Shown: positions 16,997-25,236, numbered from the stretch's first letter. The stretch is 31,295 nt of DNA from Jaenimonas drosophilae (GCA_030849065.1 JASAON010001453.1:1-31295), one strand, 5' to 3'. Program-made: numbers and translations. The notes: a model not told the origin generated them from the letters alone.

Positions 16997-17039
16997 GGCA
17001 TCCAAGCACGCACAACAACTCTGCGTGTGTGCGTGAGTG

Positions 17040-18488
17040 ATGCCTCCGGTAGCTAAGGACGAGGCGGCGGGTGCAGCAACATCGCACCATGGTGCCGTAC
17101 GCTCCTCGGTGGTGGTGTTTCTCTCCTCCGAAGGAACTCATCTCTGCCGCTGTGGAGATGTAAAGCCAGCCCCGCTGCCACCGCATATGCGTGGCACACC
17201 GACACCGTCGATGCGTGGCCAAATATCATCCACGCCAACATGTTCTTTTTCTCCCATTACGGAGGAGATGCTCCATCATCTTGCAACAACAACAACAGCA
17301 AGTGCAGCTTCTTCTTCACACGCTGGACCCTCCTCCCCACTCTTCTCCACCTTGCGTGGATTGTTGTTGGGCCGTGATGTAGTGCTCATCCTTCCCCTTT
17401 CGTGGGCCCCGGCCTCGATGGAGAAGTTGTTGTTGTTGCTGATGCATGAGAAAGTTGTGGGCATCGCGTCGGCCGTGGTGCTCTCAGACGTGATGGCGAG
17501 CAGCATGGCCAGTGGTGTGGCGGATGGAGTTGTGCTTCACTGCAGCTCCACGCACTACACATTTGGCCGTGTGCTGATGGGTGCCACGGTGCGCTACGCA
17601 TCCAGTCGTTGCGGCAGTCTCAGCCGTGTACGTGCAACAGCCAAGACGGCACTGGATGGTGGTGTTGAGGAGGATCTCAGCTCTGCCGCCTTCCGTGGTG
17701 AGCTCGTGGAGGCGTTTGGCTTTCGTTGCTACAAACGTGCGTGGGAGGAGTTTACGATGCGAAGACTTCTCGCCGCGGGTGGTGGAGGAAAAGGAAAAGG
17801 GAAAGGGCGCAAGCGTGTGCGAGAGGAGGCGGAGCCGGAGGATTGGTGGCGGCACTACACGAAACAAGATCGCCTTCGTCCTGGCACGCTCGAGGTTCTT
17901 CTTGCACGTGTGTTGGAGAAGGGGAAGCACCCCGCCATGTTGGTGGGTGAGGGGCTGCGTATCCCCTTCATGGCGGAACTGATGCATCACTTGCTGCGAC
18001 GATGTCGGCCAGAGGCCACCCTCAAGGCAGTGGGGAGGAGCTCCAACACTCGTGCCGCACCAACATCCACCGCGGTGGTGAATGTAGATGAGAATAAGGA
18101 TGATGATTCTGATGATGAGGAGGAGGAAGAGGAGAGTGAGAGCAGCGATGATGAATCTGCCGCAGGTACATCATCGGAGGAATCCAGCGCGGTGAGCTCC
18201 GAATCATCGCATGAGGAGTCAAGTGCCGAGGATGAAGAGGATCCTGACGAGGATCATGATGATGATGATGATAATGTGGATGAGGATGAGGATGAGGAAG
18301 AGGAGGAAGGCTACACATGCCTCGTGCCACAGATTCTTCCAATCCCCGAGGAGCCTTGGTGGCTTCCGGTGATTGGGGCATCCGTCGTGGGCCAACTCAC
18401 GGAGAAGGAGCTCATGAAGATGCGCATTACACCAGCAGACGTTGCTCAGACGAAGGGCAGCGTTGTGCGTTGGAAGGCCATTCTATAG
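17040..18488 (+). CDS. highly divergent actin-related protein (nuclear ARP-like)
   Basis: 482 residues; the first ATG after the acceptor. Actin-fold landmarks appear in order. VVVFLSSEGTHLCRCG then DVKPAPLPPHMRG (24-52) parallels the actin N-terminal strand, phosphate loop 1 and GR turn. DVVLILPLSWAPASMEKLLLLL (113-134) with VVGIASAVVLSDVMAS parallels the 'P.W' strand and next helix. VADGVVLHCSSTHYTFGRV matches the phosphate-2 strand. VGEGLRIPFMAELMHHLL parallels the GG-x-x-ipGf helix, and WWLPVIGASVVGQL...GSVVRWKAIL matches the actin C-terminus. The actin DSG loop reads His167-Cys168-Ser169 and loop 1 lacks the Asp and Gly pattern, so nucleotide binding is probably lost. A Lys/Gly/Arg cluster (about 247-262) could be an NLS; a very acidic insert (about 349-424) precedes the last subdomain. 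Nuclear ARPs of chromatin remodellers carry comparable inserts, so a chromatin role is plausible. Confidence 0.65.
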   Translation: MPPVAKDEAAGAATSHHGAVRSSVVVFLSSEGTHLCRCGDVKPAPLPPHMRGTPTPSMRGQISSTPTCSFSPITEEMLHHLATTTTASAASSSHAGPSSPLFSTLRGLLLGRDVVLILPLSWAPASMEKLLLLLMHEKVVGIASAVVLSDVMASSMASGVADGVVLHCSSTHYTFGRVLMGATVRYASSRCGSLSRVRATAKTALDGGVEEDLSSAAFRGELVEAFGFRCYKRAWEEFTMRRLLAAGGGGKGKGKGRKRVREEAEPEDWWRHYTKQDRLRPGTLEVLLARVLEKGKHPAMLVGEGLRIPFMAELMHHLLRRCRPEATLKAVGRSSNTRAAPTSTAVVNVDENKDDDSDDEEEEEESESSDDESAAGTSSEESSAVSSESSHEESSAEDEEDPDEDHDDDDDNVDEDEDEEEEEGYTCLVPQILPIPEEPWWLPVIGASVVGQLTEKELMKMRITPADVAQTKGSVVRWKAIL

Positions 18489-18532
18489 CCCCCATGTTGA
18501 TGATGGGTATACGGATTAACCATGCGCAAGAT

Positions 18533-18552
18533 TGATGATGATGATGATGATG
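18533..18552 (+). repeat. (TGA)n repeat
   Basis: About six to seven TGA/GAT units in the 3' UTR of the actin-related protein gene. Confidence 0.9.
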
Positions 18553-18633
18553 GTTGATGATGATGGATGTGCGCTGATCATGTTGTTGGTGTATCTCTTT
18601 CCATCCTCTTTTTTTCTTGTGTGTTGCACGTCA

Positions 18634-18635
18634 AG
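18634..18635 (+). promoter_or_regulatory. predicted trans-splice acceptor AG for the helical protein gene
   Basis: The AG follows the C/T tract 18592-18620. Between it and the start at 18704 there is one ATG (18674) followed directly by TAG; AGs after 18676 in the GTAGTAGTAG stretch would remove it. Confidence 0.55.
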
Positions 18636-18703
18636 AAGGGAGTGCGTGCAAGGGTGCTCCTCACTAGTAGTATATGTAGTAGTAGTAGCACAACACACAA
18701 GTG

Positions 18704-20647
18704 ATGTACTCCTGCTGTTTGCGTTTGAGACATGCCATGAGCTCATCACTGACGGTGTTGGCGCGACGTGGCCATGTAAGTGGAGATGGGAGTAGAGCTC
18801 TTGCCCGCGCTGCGCTTTTGGAGCGAGCCGCAGAGGATTCCGTAAAGTCTTCCGTGGAGCAGCAGCGCGAACGAAGGCAGCGGGCGGAGTATGTGCGGTC
18901 TGTTGATGCACGGGTGGAGGCCACTCGTCAAGCCATTCTCACAACGCTCACCCCACTTCATGTGGAGCCTCTGCACGCACCTAGTGCTGGCCCATCCAAC
19001 ACCACGGAAACAGCAACATCATCATCATCATCATCGTCCGGTCTGACGATTGTTTCACTCACCCACTTTCTCCACGAGTGCAAACGCCATCGAGTGGATG
19101 TTGGCTGCGCGCGCTCACCGGAGGAGCGCCGTCAACGTCGCGAGGACCTCCGCCGTTTTTGGCGCCAACACGCCGACAGCGCGGTGCAGTGTTGCGCAAC
19201 ATTACATCCGCGGGAATTTGGATTCGTTGCCATCCACGGACTCAGCGATGATGCCCTGCATCTCCACCCACGCTCCATTCTTGCCGCGTATGAAGGTCTT
19301 CGCCAGGAGGTGGCGGTGTGCTCTTGCGTTGATATGTTCGCATCGCTCCATTACCTACTGCGGGAGCTCAAGCACCAACAAGGAATCATAAACAACAACA
19401 ACAACAATCCACGTGGCAGCGCGCCACATGCACATCATCGTGGACGTAGAAGACCGGAAGATGCCCCACATGATGAGCTGCGCCACTTGGACGTGTGCTT
19501 GACGGATATGGCGCTGGAGCGCATCAACTTCTTCTTTGTACGTCACGCCGTAAAGCAGGATGGGGTGATGGAGAATGCGGAAGAGGCGGAGGACGTGGAT
19601 GGCGGCACAACTTCACGATTTGCACGCGCCGATGATGCGCTCACCGCCTTGGAGGTTCTCGCCCTGATCAACGTGGAATCTGCCACTGATGCGGTTGCCC
19701 ACGAGGTGGTGTGCGCCACTGACGCGTTGTACGCTACCAACACACTCTTCGCATCGTCCAACAGACCAACAACAACACAATTGGCACACAAGGATGATGT
19801 TGATGGTGTTGCTGTGGAGCTACAACGCCGTCTTGCCACGGTACTCTTCCTTCACATAACAGCCATGCGTCGGCAGCTCAAATTCACGTCCATCGTGCAG
19901 AGCTTCGCCCTCCTCCGTGTGTTTATGCGTGCGTTGTGGCCGCCCTACCGCCACGACCGCGGAGCACACACCAAACGTGCATCATCATCATCCACCAACA
20001 GCAAGAAGGAACCTCGTTCATTGCGGGAGGAGAGCGTGGCGTTGCAGCGCATCGCGTGGGGCCTCGCCTTGGCACTGAAGTCTCGCGACAGCCGCTTCGT
20101 TAATCCGTTTCACTTAGTGAAGATTGTAACAACATTGGAACGCCTTCCCGCCTGCACCCTCGCCAACAATGAGCAGCAACACGCACACTCACAGATGCGT
20201 ATGGAGGTGCGTTCGTTGGAGGCGCTGGGACTGACAGCCAATCCGCATTGGGGGCCAACGCGGGCTCCGCCAACGCAGCATCGCAACACCTCCATCACAC
20301 CCGCAGACTTTTGGAGGTATGTGGTCTCCAAGGCGGTGTTGTTGCTGCCCTCGCTCCCACTCTCACAGCGTCGTCTTGTGTGCCACGCACTGCACCTCTC
20401 CATTGCAGAAAAACGGCGTTCATCCTTTCCGCCATCCACGAGAGATGAGGCACCATCAACCAACAACACGCTTGTGCCGCTCACAGACTCCTCCACGGAC
20501 CTCCTCCTGCCGCTGGTGGAAGAGATGGCGAAGTACGACGAAGACTTTCACACCTCCGTTGATCAGGCCTCACGTGGTAGGCCACCACCACGTACACCTG
20601 CCAACATGAAGGGCGGTGGCCGCAGAAACCCACGCTATCGCTCATAA
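18704..20647 (+). CDS. alpha-helical protein, probably mitochondrial, function unknown
   Basis: 647 residues. The N-terminus is Arg/Ser/Leu-rich without acids for about 30 residues (CLRLRHAM, SSSLTVLARRGHV), as in a mitochondrial presequence; an in-frame ATG 11 codons further could also serve. The rest is mostly helical with short low-complexity Asn and Ser inserts. Paired amphipathic segments recur (DVCLTDMALERINFFFV; TALEVLALINVESAT; FTSIVQSFALLRVFMRAL; NPFHLVKIVTTLERLPA), which is reminiscent of the helical repeats of kinetoplastid mitochondrial RNA-binding proteins (PPR, OPR/RAP types). I see no clear RAP domain and no strict PPR periodicity. Function is unassigned; a mitochondrial RNA or ribosome role is a guess. 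Confidence 0.7.
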   Translation: MYSCCLRLRHAMSSSLTVLARRGHVSGDGSRALARAALLERAAEDSVKSSVEQQRERRQRAEYVRSVDARVEATRQAILTTLTPLHVEPLHAPSAGPSNTTETATSSSSSSSGLTIVSLTHFLHECKRHRVDVGCARSPEERRQRREDLRRFWRQHADSAVQCCATLHPREFGFVAIHGLSDDALHLHPRSILAAYEGLRQEVAVCSCVDMFASLHYLLRELKHQQGIINNNNNNPRGSAPHAHHRGRRRPEDAPHDELRHLDVCLTDMALERINFFFVRHAVKQDGVMENAEEAEDVDGGTTSRFARADDALTALEVLALINVESATDAVAHEVVCATDALYATNTLFASSNRPTTTQLAHKDDVDGVAVELQRRLATVLFLHITAMRRQLKFTSIVQSFALLRVFMRALWPPYRHDRGAHTKRASSSSTNSKKEPRSLREESVALQRIAWGLALALKSRDSRFVNPFHLVKIVTTLERLPACTLANNEQQHAHSQMRMEVRSLEALGLTANPHWGPTRAPPTQHRNTSITPADFWRYVVSKAVLLLPSLPLSQRRLVCHALHLSIAEKRRSSFPPSTRDEAPSTNNTLVPLTDSSTDLLLPLVEEMAKYDEDFHTSVDQASRGRPPPRTPANMKGGGRRNPRYRS

Positions 20648-20785
20648 CAAAAGCAAAAAAGACGTACTGCATCTTGTCTTGCTACTCATCCTCACTTCCA
20701 TGTATGTGCATGCATTGCACCTTCTTCCTTCACACCATGACATCTCATCTTCACTCATCTTTGTGGTTGTTTCTTGTTGTTACAC

Positions 20786-20787
20786 AG
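20786..20787 (+). promoter_or_regulatory. predicted trans-splice acceptor AG for the small membrane protein gene
   Basis: TTGTTACACAG after a T-rich tract (20757-20780); the first ATG is 20812. Confidence 0.7.
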
Positions 20788-20811
20788 TATTTCGTATATT
20801 TGCATATTGAG

Positions 20812-21186
20812 ATGCGTCGCTTCACAAGCCTGGCCAGCCGAGCGGTGGCTCCATCTGCCATGACGGGCAGCTCTAGTCTTCTCCCACGCGCTGGAAGTAG
20901 GTCCTTTCATAGCATCTTGAGCCTCGTGGGCTCCCTCATTACGTGTTCCGCCTGTGTGTTGTGCTTCGCCTCCTGGGGCAACAACATTTGCAACGTTAGA
21001 AGATATGGACGATGGAGGTTCCGCAACACTATTGATGATGTTATTATGGTCTCTGACTTCCGCATGGCGCGGTACGCTGGCGGCCTCTTTGGGCTGTTGT
21101 TTTGGTGGTTCATCGTAGGCCCACGCAAGTACTTATACAGCAATCTGGAGCAGATGCCAGGCAACACACGCTTTGGGCCCTTCTAA
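20812..21186 (+). CDS. small two-span membrane protein, probably mitochondrial inner membrane
   Basis: 124 residues; the start is the first ATG after the 20786 acceptor (the open frame further upstream precedes it). Residues 1-34 are Arg/Ser/Ala-rich with no acidic residue and read as a mitochondrial presequence. Two hydrophobic segments follow: about 35-56 (ILSLVGSLITCSACVLCFAS) and about 88-103 (YAGGLFGLLFWWFIVG), joined by a basic loop with RRYGRWRFRNTIDD. The tail is short and polar (NLEQMPGNTRFGPF). The size and layout suit an accessory subunit of a respiratory or ATP-synthase complex, many of which are lineage-specific in kinetoplastids. I do not recognise the family. Confidence 0.68.
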   Translation: MRRFTSLASRAVAPSAMTGSSSLLPRAGSRSFHSILSLVGSLITCSACVLCFASWGNNICNVRRYGRWRFRNTIDDVIMVSDFRMARYAGGLFGLLFWWFIVGPRKYLYSNLEQMPGNTRFGPF

Positions 21187-21499
21187 GATGATGAATGAGC
21201 AGATAGCGAAGCAGAAACAACAACAACAACAATGGTGATGATGATAGTTAGCCGCGTGTGTGTAGTACGTACGTAGTAGAGATGAGCATCAGTAGTTCCT
21301 CTGGCATACCTATTCTCCTCTGGCGATGCACTCGGGTATCTTTTCTGAAGTGAAAACAAATTATTGACGAAGCTCATCCTTGGCCACCACCATCTTCTTC
21401 ATGTATGCCGTCATCCAACACATTGCCACTTCACTTCCTCTTCTTCTTCTTTTTCTGTGCATGCATATTCTCAGATTATCCGCATCATCCATACGTGCC
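21187..21499. other. intergenic: small membrane protein 3' UTR and EMC4 leader
   Basis: No gene. Contains an AAC repeat (about 21217-21231), an ACGTACGTAG stretch near 21268 and the long C/T tract feeding the EMC4 splice site. Confidence 0.65.
21473..21474 (+). promoter_or_regulatory. predicted trans-splice acceptor AG for EMC4
   Basis: ATTCTCAG after CTTCCTCTTCTTCTTCTTTT (tract 21431-21457); the first ATG after it is 21500, and this excludes the in-frame upstream ATG at 21380. Confidence 0.75.
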
Positions 21500-21970
21500 A
21501 TGCCACCGAAGCAAGCCTCTCCCACCACCGCACCCGCCAAGACGAGCGTTAATCCGCAGGGCCTTAGCGAGCAGGAGTTGGTGCGCCAACGCATCAATTA
21601 CCGCCTCAATGATGTGCGCCTGCAGCCCATCAAGCAACTTCCCATGACCTTCTTCATGATGTGGATGGTGGGCAATGAGGTGAGCATCTTCTCCATCATG
21701 TTTGTTGGCATGGCCGTCATCACGCCCATCCAGAGCATCTTCAACGTGGGAGCGCCCTTCGCCGACTTCGAGGAGGATGCCAAGACAGACCGCCAAATCG
21801 CATCAGCCGTGAATCAATCTAAGCTCATCTTCATTGCGTGTTGTTTCGCTGCCTTTGTGGTGGCGTTGGTCAAGCTGAGCTGGATGGAGCTCCTCCCCAT
21901 CAGTGCCATGGACTGGATCGCCAACGCACCCCCAGCCTACAAGGAGCACAGCATTCGCAGCTTCATGTAG
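21500..21970 (+). CDS. EMC4: ER membrane protein complex subunit 4 (EMC4/TMEM85)
   Basis: 156 residues, close to the usual 170-185. The family core is easy to read: LQPIKQLPMTFFMMWMVGN (residues 48-66) corresponds to the 'PIKQiPMn.Fi.yM.GN' block of EMC4. It is followed by VSIFSIMFVGMAVITPIQSIF, a hydrophilic loop, a second membrane segment (SKLIFIACCFAAFVVALVKL) and the conserved MELLPISAMDWIA end. Known role: part of the EMC insertase that places tail-anchored and multi-span proteins in the ER membrane. The N-terminal 40 residues are a Pro/Ala/Thr-rich cytosolic segment as in other members. Nothing is missing. Confidence 0.92.
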   Translation: MPPKQASPTTAPAKTSVNPQGLSEQELVRQRINYRLNDVRLQPIKQLPMTFFMMWMVGNEVSIFSIMFVGMAVITPIQSIFNVGAPFADFEEDAKTDRQIASAVNQSKLIFIACCFAAFVVALVKLSWMELLPISAMDWIANAPPAYKEHSIRSFM

Positions 21971-22195
21971 AGGTGGTTGGTGGCCGACGTGCGTACTTCG
22001 TCAGTGCAGCAATGAGCTATCTAAGTTGATCCATTATCACGAACGTGGTTCTGCAAGGGCACACGCCCGTGTTGTTGTGTTTGAGCATCTCACATCGCAA
22101 CTACCTTCTTGCTCTTGCACATACATACTCCTCATGTACGCATTGCTTCTTCACCATTGTCATTGTGTGTTTTTTTTTCATGCCAGCCGCAACTT

Positions 22196-22214
22196 GCGGG
22201 GAGGTATGCCAACA
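22196..22214 (+). repeat. copy B of a 19-base intergenic element
   Basis: GCGGGGAGGTATGCCAACA; 18 of 19 bases match copy A at 7589-7607, same strand, also downstream of a T-run ending in CAT. Confidence 0.6.
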
Positions 22215-22293
22215 TTAGCACACGTGTAGCGCAACCACAACTCACTCACATATTTTCTTCTTGTTCCGAATAACAATTATTCTTAATCTTCAC

Positions 22294-22295
22294 AG
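22294..22295 (+). promoter_or_regulatory. predicted trans-splice acceptor AG for Hsp33
   Basis: AATCTTCACAG, with T/C-rich sequence from 22251; the first ATG is 22316. Confidence 0.68.
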
Positions 22296-22315
22296 TTCTT
22301 CCCGCAATTCTGCAC

Positions 22316-23611
22316 ATGAAGCTTCGTACTCTACTGCGTTGCTCTGCCACGAGTGGCTGCACGTCATCGGTGCAGCACACATCTGCTGCCACCTTGAAGG
22401 ATGTTCTTCGTCACCGCGACATCACTCTCTGCGTGCCCAGCGTCGATGGCCGCCACCGCCTCACCTTCTGCAGCTCTCAGCACCTTCTCACTGAGTGCAT
22501 CCGCCGTCATGATTTGCTCGTGGCAACACAGTGCCATCTTCCGTTTCTCGAGCTGCTTGGCACCTCTCTCAGCTTCACCAACCTTCTTGCCGCCCAACAC
22601 GAGGGCGAAGAGCGCATCGATGTGCAGCTCACCGCCGATGAGGCCACCATCTTCGTTGAGGCCATGGCGCTCGGTGAGTGCCGCTGCCGTCTTGGCCCCG
22701 ATTACAACGCCAAGGTGATGGAGAGCGGCGTGGCACCTTTTCTTCTTCGCGTTGGCCGCACACTCTACGGCCAAACACAGGCCTTCACATCCCGCGTTCA
22801 TGCGGAGGTGATGGATCTCTGCGCCACACCGCCCACCTTGACTGAAGAAGATGCACCGCCACCCATATCGTTGAGGCTGGATGATCTCTTGGCAACACCG
22901 CGGTGGTGCCGTGAGCTCGAGCATCTTTTTTCCTACAACATGATGTTGCACGCCTATCACTTCCTCCGTCGCTCCGATGGCAGCTCCTCTGCCGTGTGGG
23001 CCCACACTGGCATGCTTCCTTCTCTTGTTGCCAACAACACATCTTCTTCTTCACCAACATCCAAGTGCGTTGCAACTTCGTTTGGTGTCATGGCCACTCC
23101 ACTGGCGGCAGGTACAGCTGCCGATCATGCCGCTTGGCATCTTCAACGCGCGCTCGTTCGTGGCTCACTAAGCCAAGAAGATGGTGCTCCGCCACTGTTG
23201 CTGCCGCTGTACCAACGTGCGGCGGAGATGCACATTTCGTGCCAAGACAGCCTCAGCCTCATGACGGGGGATTATGATGGTGCCTACGCTGCTGCGACGA
23301 AGGCTCGCCAACCAACACAAGATCCTGCCACCGTTGCTGCTCTTGTAGAGCCACTTCGTGCATCACTTCATCTACATCGCTCAGACAACATTTTGCTGCA
23401 TGCCGACGGAGCTACGCGCACAGGCATCGATTTTTTCTGCCGCTGCAACACCGCAGATCTTCTCAAGGGCCTTGTTGGCGCACCCGAGGAGCTCGTGGAG
23501 AAGGTAATGTCACAGGGAAGTAGGTGTACGTACTGCAACAAGGAGTTGGTGCTCAGCCCAGAGGAGTGGGCCACTCTGCAGGCACATCGACGTGCGCAAG
23601 GGTGCAAGTAG
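22316..23611 (+). CDS. Hsp33-family redox-regulated chaperone
   Basis: 431 residues, versus about 290 in bacterial HslO. The C-terminal redox switch is clear: FFCRCNTADLLKGLVGAPEE then SRCTYCNKELVLSPEEW, giving a CxC-x26-CxxC zinc site (Cys375, Cys377, Cys404, Cys407) with the order and spacing of Hsp33. The N-terminal two thirds carry family-like blocks (LLAAQHEGEERIDVQL; ALGECRC near 117; HLHRSDNILLHAD before the switch). Known mechanism: oxidation releases zinc, the switch unfolds and the protein becomes an ATP-independent holdase. The first 25 residues (MKLRTLLRCSATSGCTSS and on) are basic and Ser/Thr-rich, so mitochondrial import is possible. Extra length is in Ser/Thr/Ala-rich loops. 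All four cysteines are present, so it is probably redox competent. Origin from a bacterial or organellar gene is inference. Confidence 0.87.
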   Translation: MKLRTLLRCSATSGCTSSVQHTSAATLKDVLRHRDITLCVPSVDGRHRLTFCSSQHLLTECIRRHDLLVATQCHLPFLELLGTSLSFTNLLAAQHEGEERIDVQLTADEATIFVEAMALGECRCRLGPDYNAKVMESGVAPFLLRVGRTLYGQTQAFTSRVHAEVMDLCATPPTLTEEDAPPPISLRLDDLLATPRWCRELEHLFSYNMMLHAYHFLRRSDGSSSAVWAHTGMLPSLVANNTSSSSPTSKCVATSFGVMATPLAAGTAADHAAWHLQRALVRGSLSQEDGAPPLLLPLYQRAAEMHISCQDSLSLMTGDYDGAYAAATKARQPTQDPATVAALVEPLRASLHLHRSDNILLHADGATRTGIDFFCRCNTADLLKGLVGAPEELVEKVMSQGSRCTYCNKELVLSPEEWATLQAHRRAQGCK

Positions 23612-23968
23612 GTGATGTTGTTGGATGCCTTTCATGGTGTTTGTGTGTCTGTGCGTGTGTGTTCCTGCCAACTCATCATCTTGTTATCATACCGTGATGC
23701 ATCACAATTGTCCTGATGATGCTCATGACACCCATCCTTCACTTCTACTCTTCTTTTTGCAGCAACAACAATCATCAACGGTATCGATATCTCGGTATCT
23801 CCCAATCTTTGCCACTCTCGTGCGCCACACCACCAAATCTTCTAAGTCCTACGCCAGTTCGCACAGTTTTTTTTTTCTACTACTCCTAACGACAAACAAC
23901 AACAACTCATCATTCATCTAATACACCAACACCACCATCACCAACTTCTTTTTTTTTCATCAACTCAT
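23612..23968. other. intergenic: Hsp33 3' UTR and CRAL-TRIO leader
   Basis: No gene. Splice tract and AG at 23738-23762, then a 206-base leader with T10 (23867-23876) and T9-T10 (23949-23958) runs, AAC units (23896-23907) and no ATG before 23969. Confidence 0.65.
23761..23762 (+). promoter_or_regulatory. predicted trans-splice acceptor AG for the CRAL-TRIO gene
   Basis: TTCTTTTTGCAG after the tract 23738-23758. Although 207 bases upstream, the first ATG after it is 23969. Confidence 0.7.
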
Positions 23969-24823
23969 ATGTCAGCGACCAACTTCCCTCCAGCGACAGC
24001 AGCCGAGCAGGCCTGCGTAGAAAAGCTGAAGGAGGCCTTCCCGCTCTCCATCTTGCCAGACGAAGATGCACACTTCCTCGACGGCAACACCTATCTCCGC
24101 TTTGCGCGGGCACGTGATGGCAAGTTCGATAAGGCATCAGAGATGTTGCAGGCCGCCCTCGACTGGAGGAAGGAGTACAAGCCCTACAACATCACCGGTG
24201 AGGATGTGCGGCAGGTGATGGAGCAGCTCACCATGGCGTGTGGAGGTCAGTGCCACAAGGGCTACCCTGTTCTCCTCATGACGTTGGGTGTGGCCAACAC
24301 ATGCTCTGCCGAGGAGCGCATCAAGCAATTCGTGTACATACTTGAAACAACACAGCGCAAGGGCTACGACTGCATCACGTGGATCGTAAACTTTGGTGAG
24401 ATGGGCAAGAACAAGACCAAGGATCCTGAAACTGCCACCACTCGCAAGGAAACCATGAAGATTCTGCAGGACTACTACCCAGAACGTCTTGGGGCGATGC
24501 TCCTCTACTGCACACCGTGGTATGTGCGCATGCTCATCACCTTTGTACGGCCCTTTCTGGATGCTCGGACTCGAAGCAAGATTCATAAGTCGGGCAGTGC
24601 GTTGAAGGATCTGGAGAAGTACATTGATGCATCGCAGATTCCGGCCGCCATTGGAGGAGGATTTTCGGAGGCCAACCTCACCGCCCTTGCTGGGCTACCA
24701 AATGTGGGCGATGTGGCTGAGAATATGGTTGGGGAGGCAGCTCATGAAGAGGCATCTCCATCAGATCAGCCCATGAACGAGCTGCAATCAGAACCCTCCA
24801 CCTCCGCAGCAGAAGCAGCCTAG
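23969..24823 (+). CDS. CRAL-TRIO (Sec14-like) lipid-transfer domain protein
   Basis: 284 residues. The CRAL-TRIO N-terminal helical segment is seen as LRFARARDGKFDKASEMLQ and ALDWRKEYKP (about 35-70), the usual 'fLrar..d..kA..ml...l.WR' pattern. The lipid-binding domain follows (about 85-230): KGYPVLLMTLG, IKQFVYILET, CITWIVNFGEMG, TMKILQDYYPERLGAMLLYCTPWYVRMLITFVRPFLDARTRSKI (in short gapped blocks here), the last being the hallmark 'yPErl....i.naP..f...w..vkpfl...t..KI' region. Known role: binds and exchanges phosphatidylinositol or other lipids between membranes. The tail after 240 is acidic Ser/Ala-rich. No GOLD or other extra domain is present; the particular lipid is unknown. Confidence 0.88.
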   Translation: MSATNFPPATAAEQACVEKLKEAFPLSILPDEDAHFLDGNTYLRFARARDGKFDKASEMLQAALDWRKEYKPYNITGEDVRQVMEQLTMACGGQCHKGYPVLLMTLGVANTCSAEERIKQFVYILETTQRKGYDCITWIVNFGEMGKNKTKDPETATTRKETMKILQDYYPERLGAMLLYCTPWYVRMLITFVRPFLDARTRSKIHKSGSALKDLEKYIDASQIPAAIGGGFSEANLTALAGLPNVGDVAENMVGEAAHEEASPSDQPMNELQSEPSTSAAEAA

Positions 24824-25236
24824 TACGTGGGTATCCACGACGTGCTCCGGCGGAACATCAGCAACGGTACGCTCAAGTATTCCTTCGCTTCCGTAGTTTG
24901 GTTGTCATGTTTTCTTCTTTGCTCCATTATTGCTTCTCATGCGGCATCTACTTCATGAAGATGTTCAGGTACACTCCCTTGTCGCGGCGTGTTGCCACAA
25001 CATGCATCAGCATTCATCTTCACTCTTCATCATCATCTTCTTGCTTGTTGTGTTAGAGCCCCCACCCCCCTTCCTCTCTCACATCTGCTTGACTCCAACA
25101 ACTGAGTTCGAGCAGAAGTGAGTGTGTGTGCATCTGCGTGTGTGAGTACGTCGCTACCAACTTAATCTATAAGAAACAACAACAACAGCAACAACACACT
25201 TAGCACTGTGTCCTCGCAACACAACCTCAGCACAAC
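24824..25236. other. intergenic: CRAL-TRIO 3' UTR and coiled-coil gene leader
   Basis: No gene. Pyrimidine tracts at 25013-25053 and 25058-25080, GT-rich stretch (25119-25145) and an AAC/AGC array (about 25176-25197). No ATG lies between AG 25055-25056 and 25237. Confidence 0.65.
25055..25056 (+). promoter_or_regulatory. predicted trans-splice acceptor AG for the coiled-coil gene
   Basis: TTGTGTTAG after CATCATCATCTTCTTGCTTG; an alternative AG is 25105-25106 after a second C/T tract. Both give ATG 25237 as first. Confidence 0.6.

Larger units (their letters stand above)
16363..17039. other. intergenic: WD40 3' UTR and actin-related protein leader
   Basis: 677 bases. A frame open from 16380 to 17036 translates mostly into Cys/Val, Asn and Leu runs from TTG (about 16392-16407), AAC (16563-16583) and GT (16618-16638) repeats, so I do not call it a gene. 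The downstream end holds the C/T tract (16951-16979) of the next splice site. Confidence 0.6.
21971..22315. other. intergenic: EMC4 3' UTR and Hsp33 leader
   Basis: No gene. A T9 run ending in CAT (22170-22181), a short hairpin-capable CCGCAACTTGCGG (22188-22200) and copy B of the 19-base element (22196-22214) lie here, followed by a C/T tract and the Hsp33 splice site. Confidence 0.65.

Noticed and set aside
16380..17036. 218-residue plus-strand frame between the WD40 and ARP genes
   Set aside because: Translation is mainly Cys, Val, Leu and Asn runs from TTG, GT and AAC repeats; it is better explained as UTR.
22364..23005. 213-residue open frame on the minus strand
   Set aside because: Antisense to Hsp33, with no recognisable domain and no leader signals.
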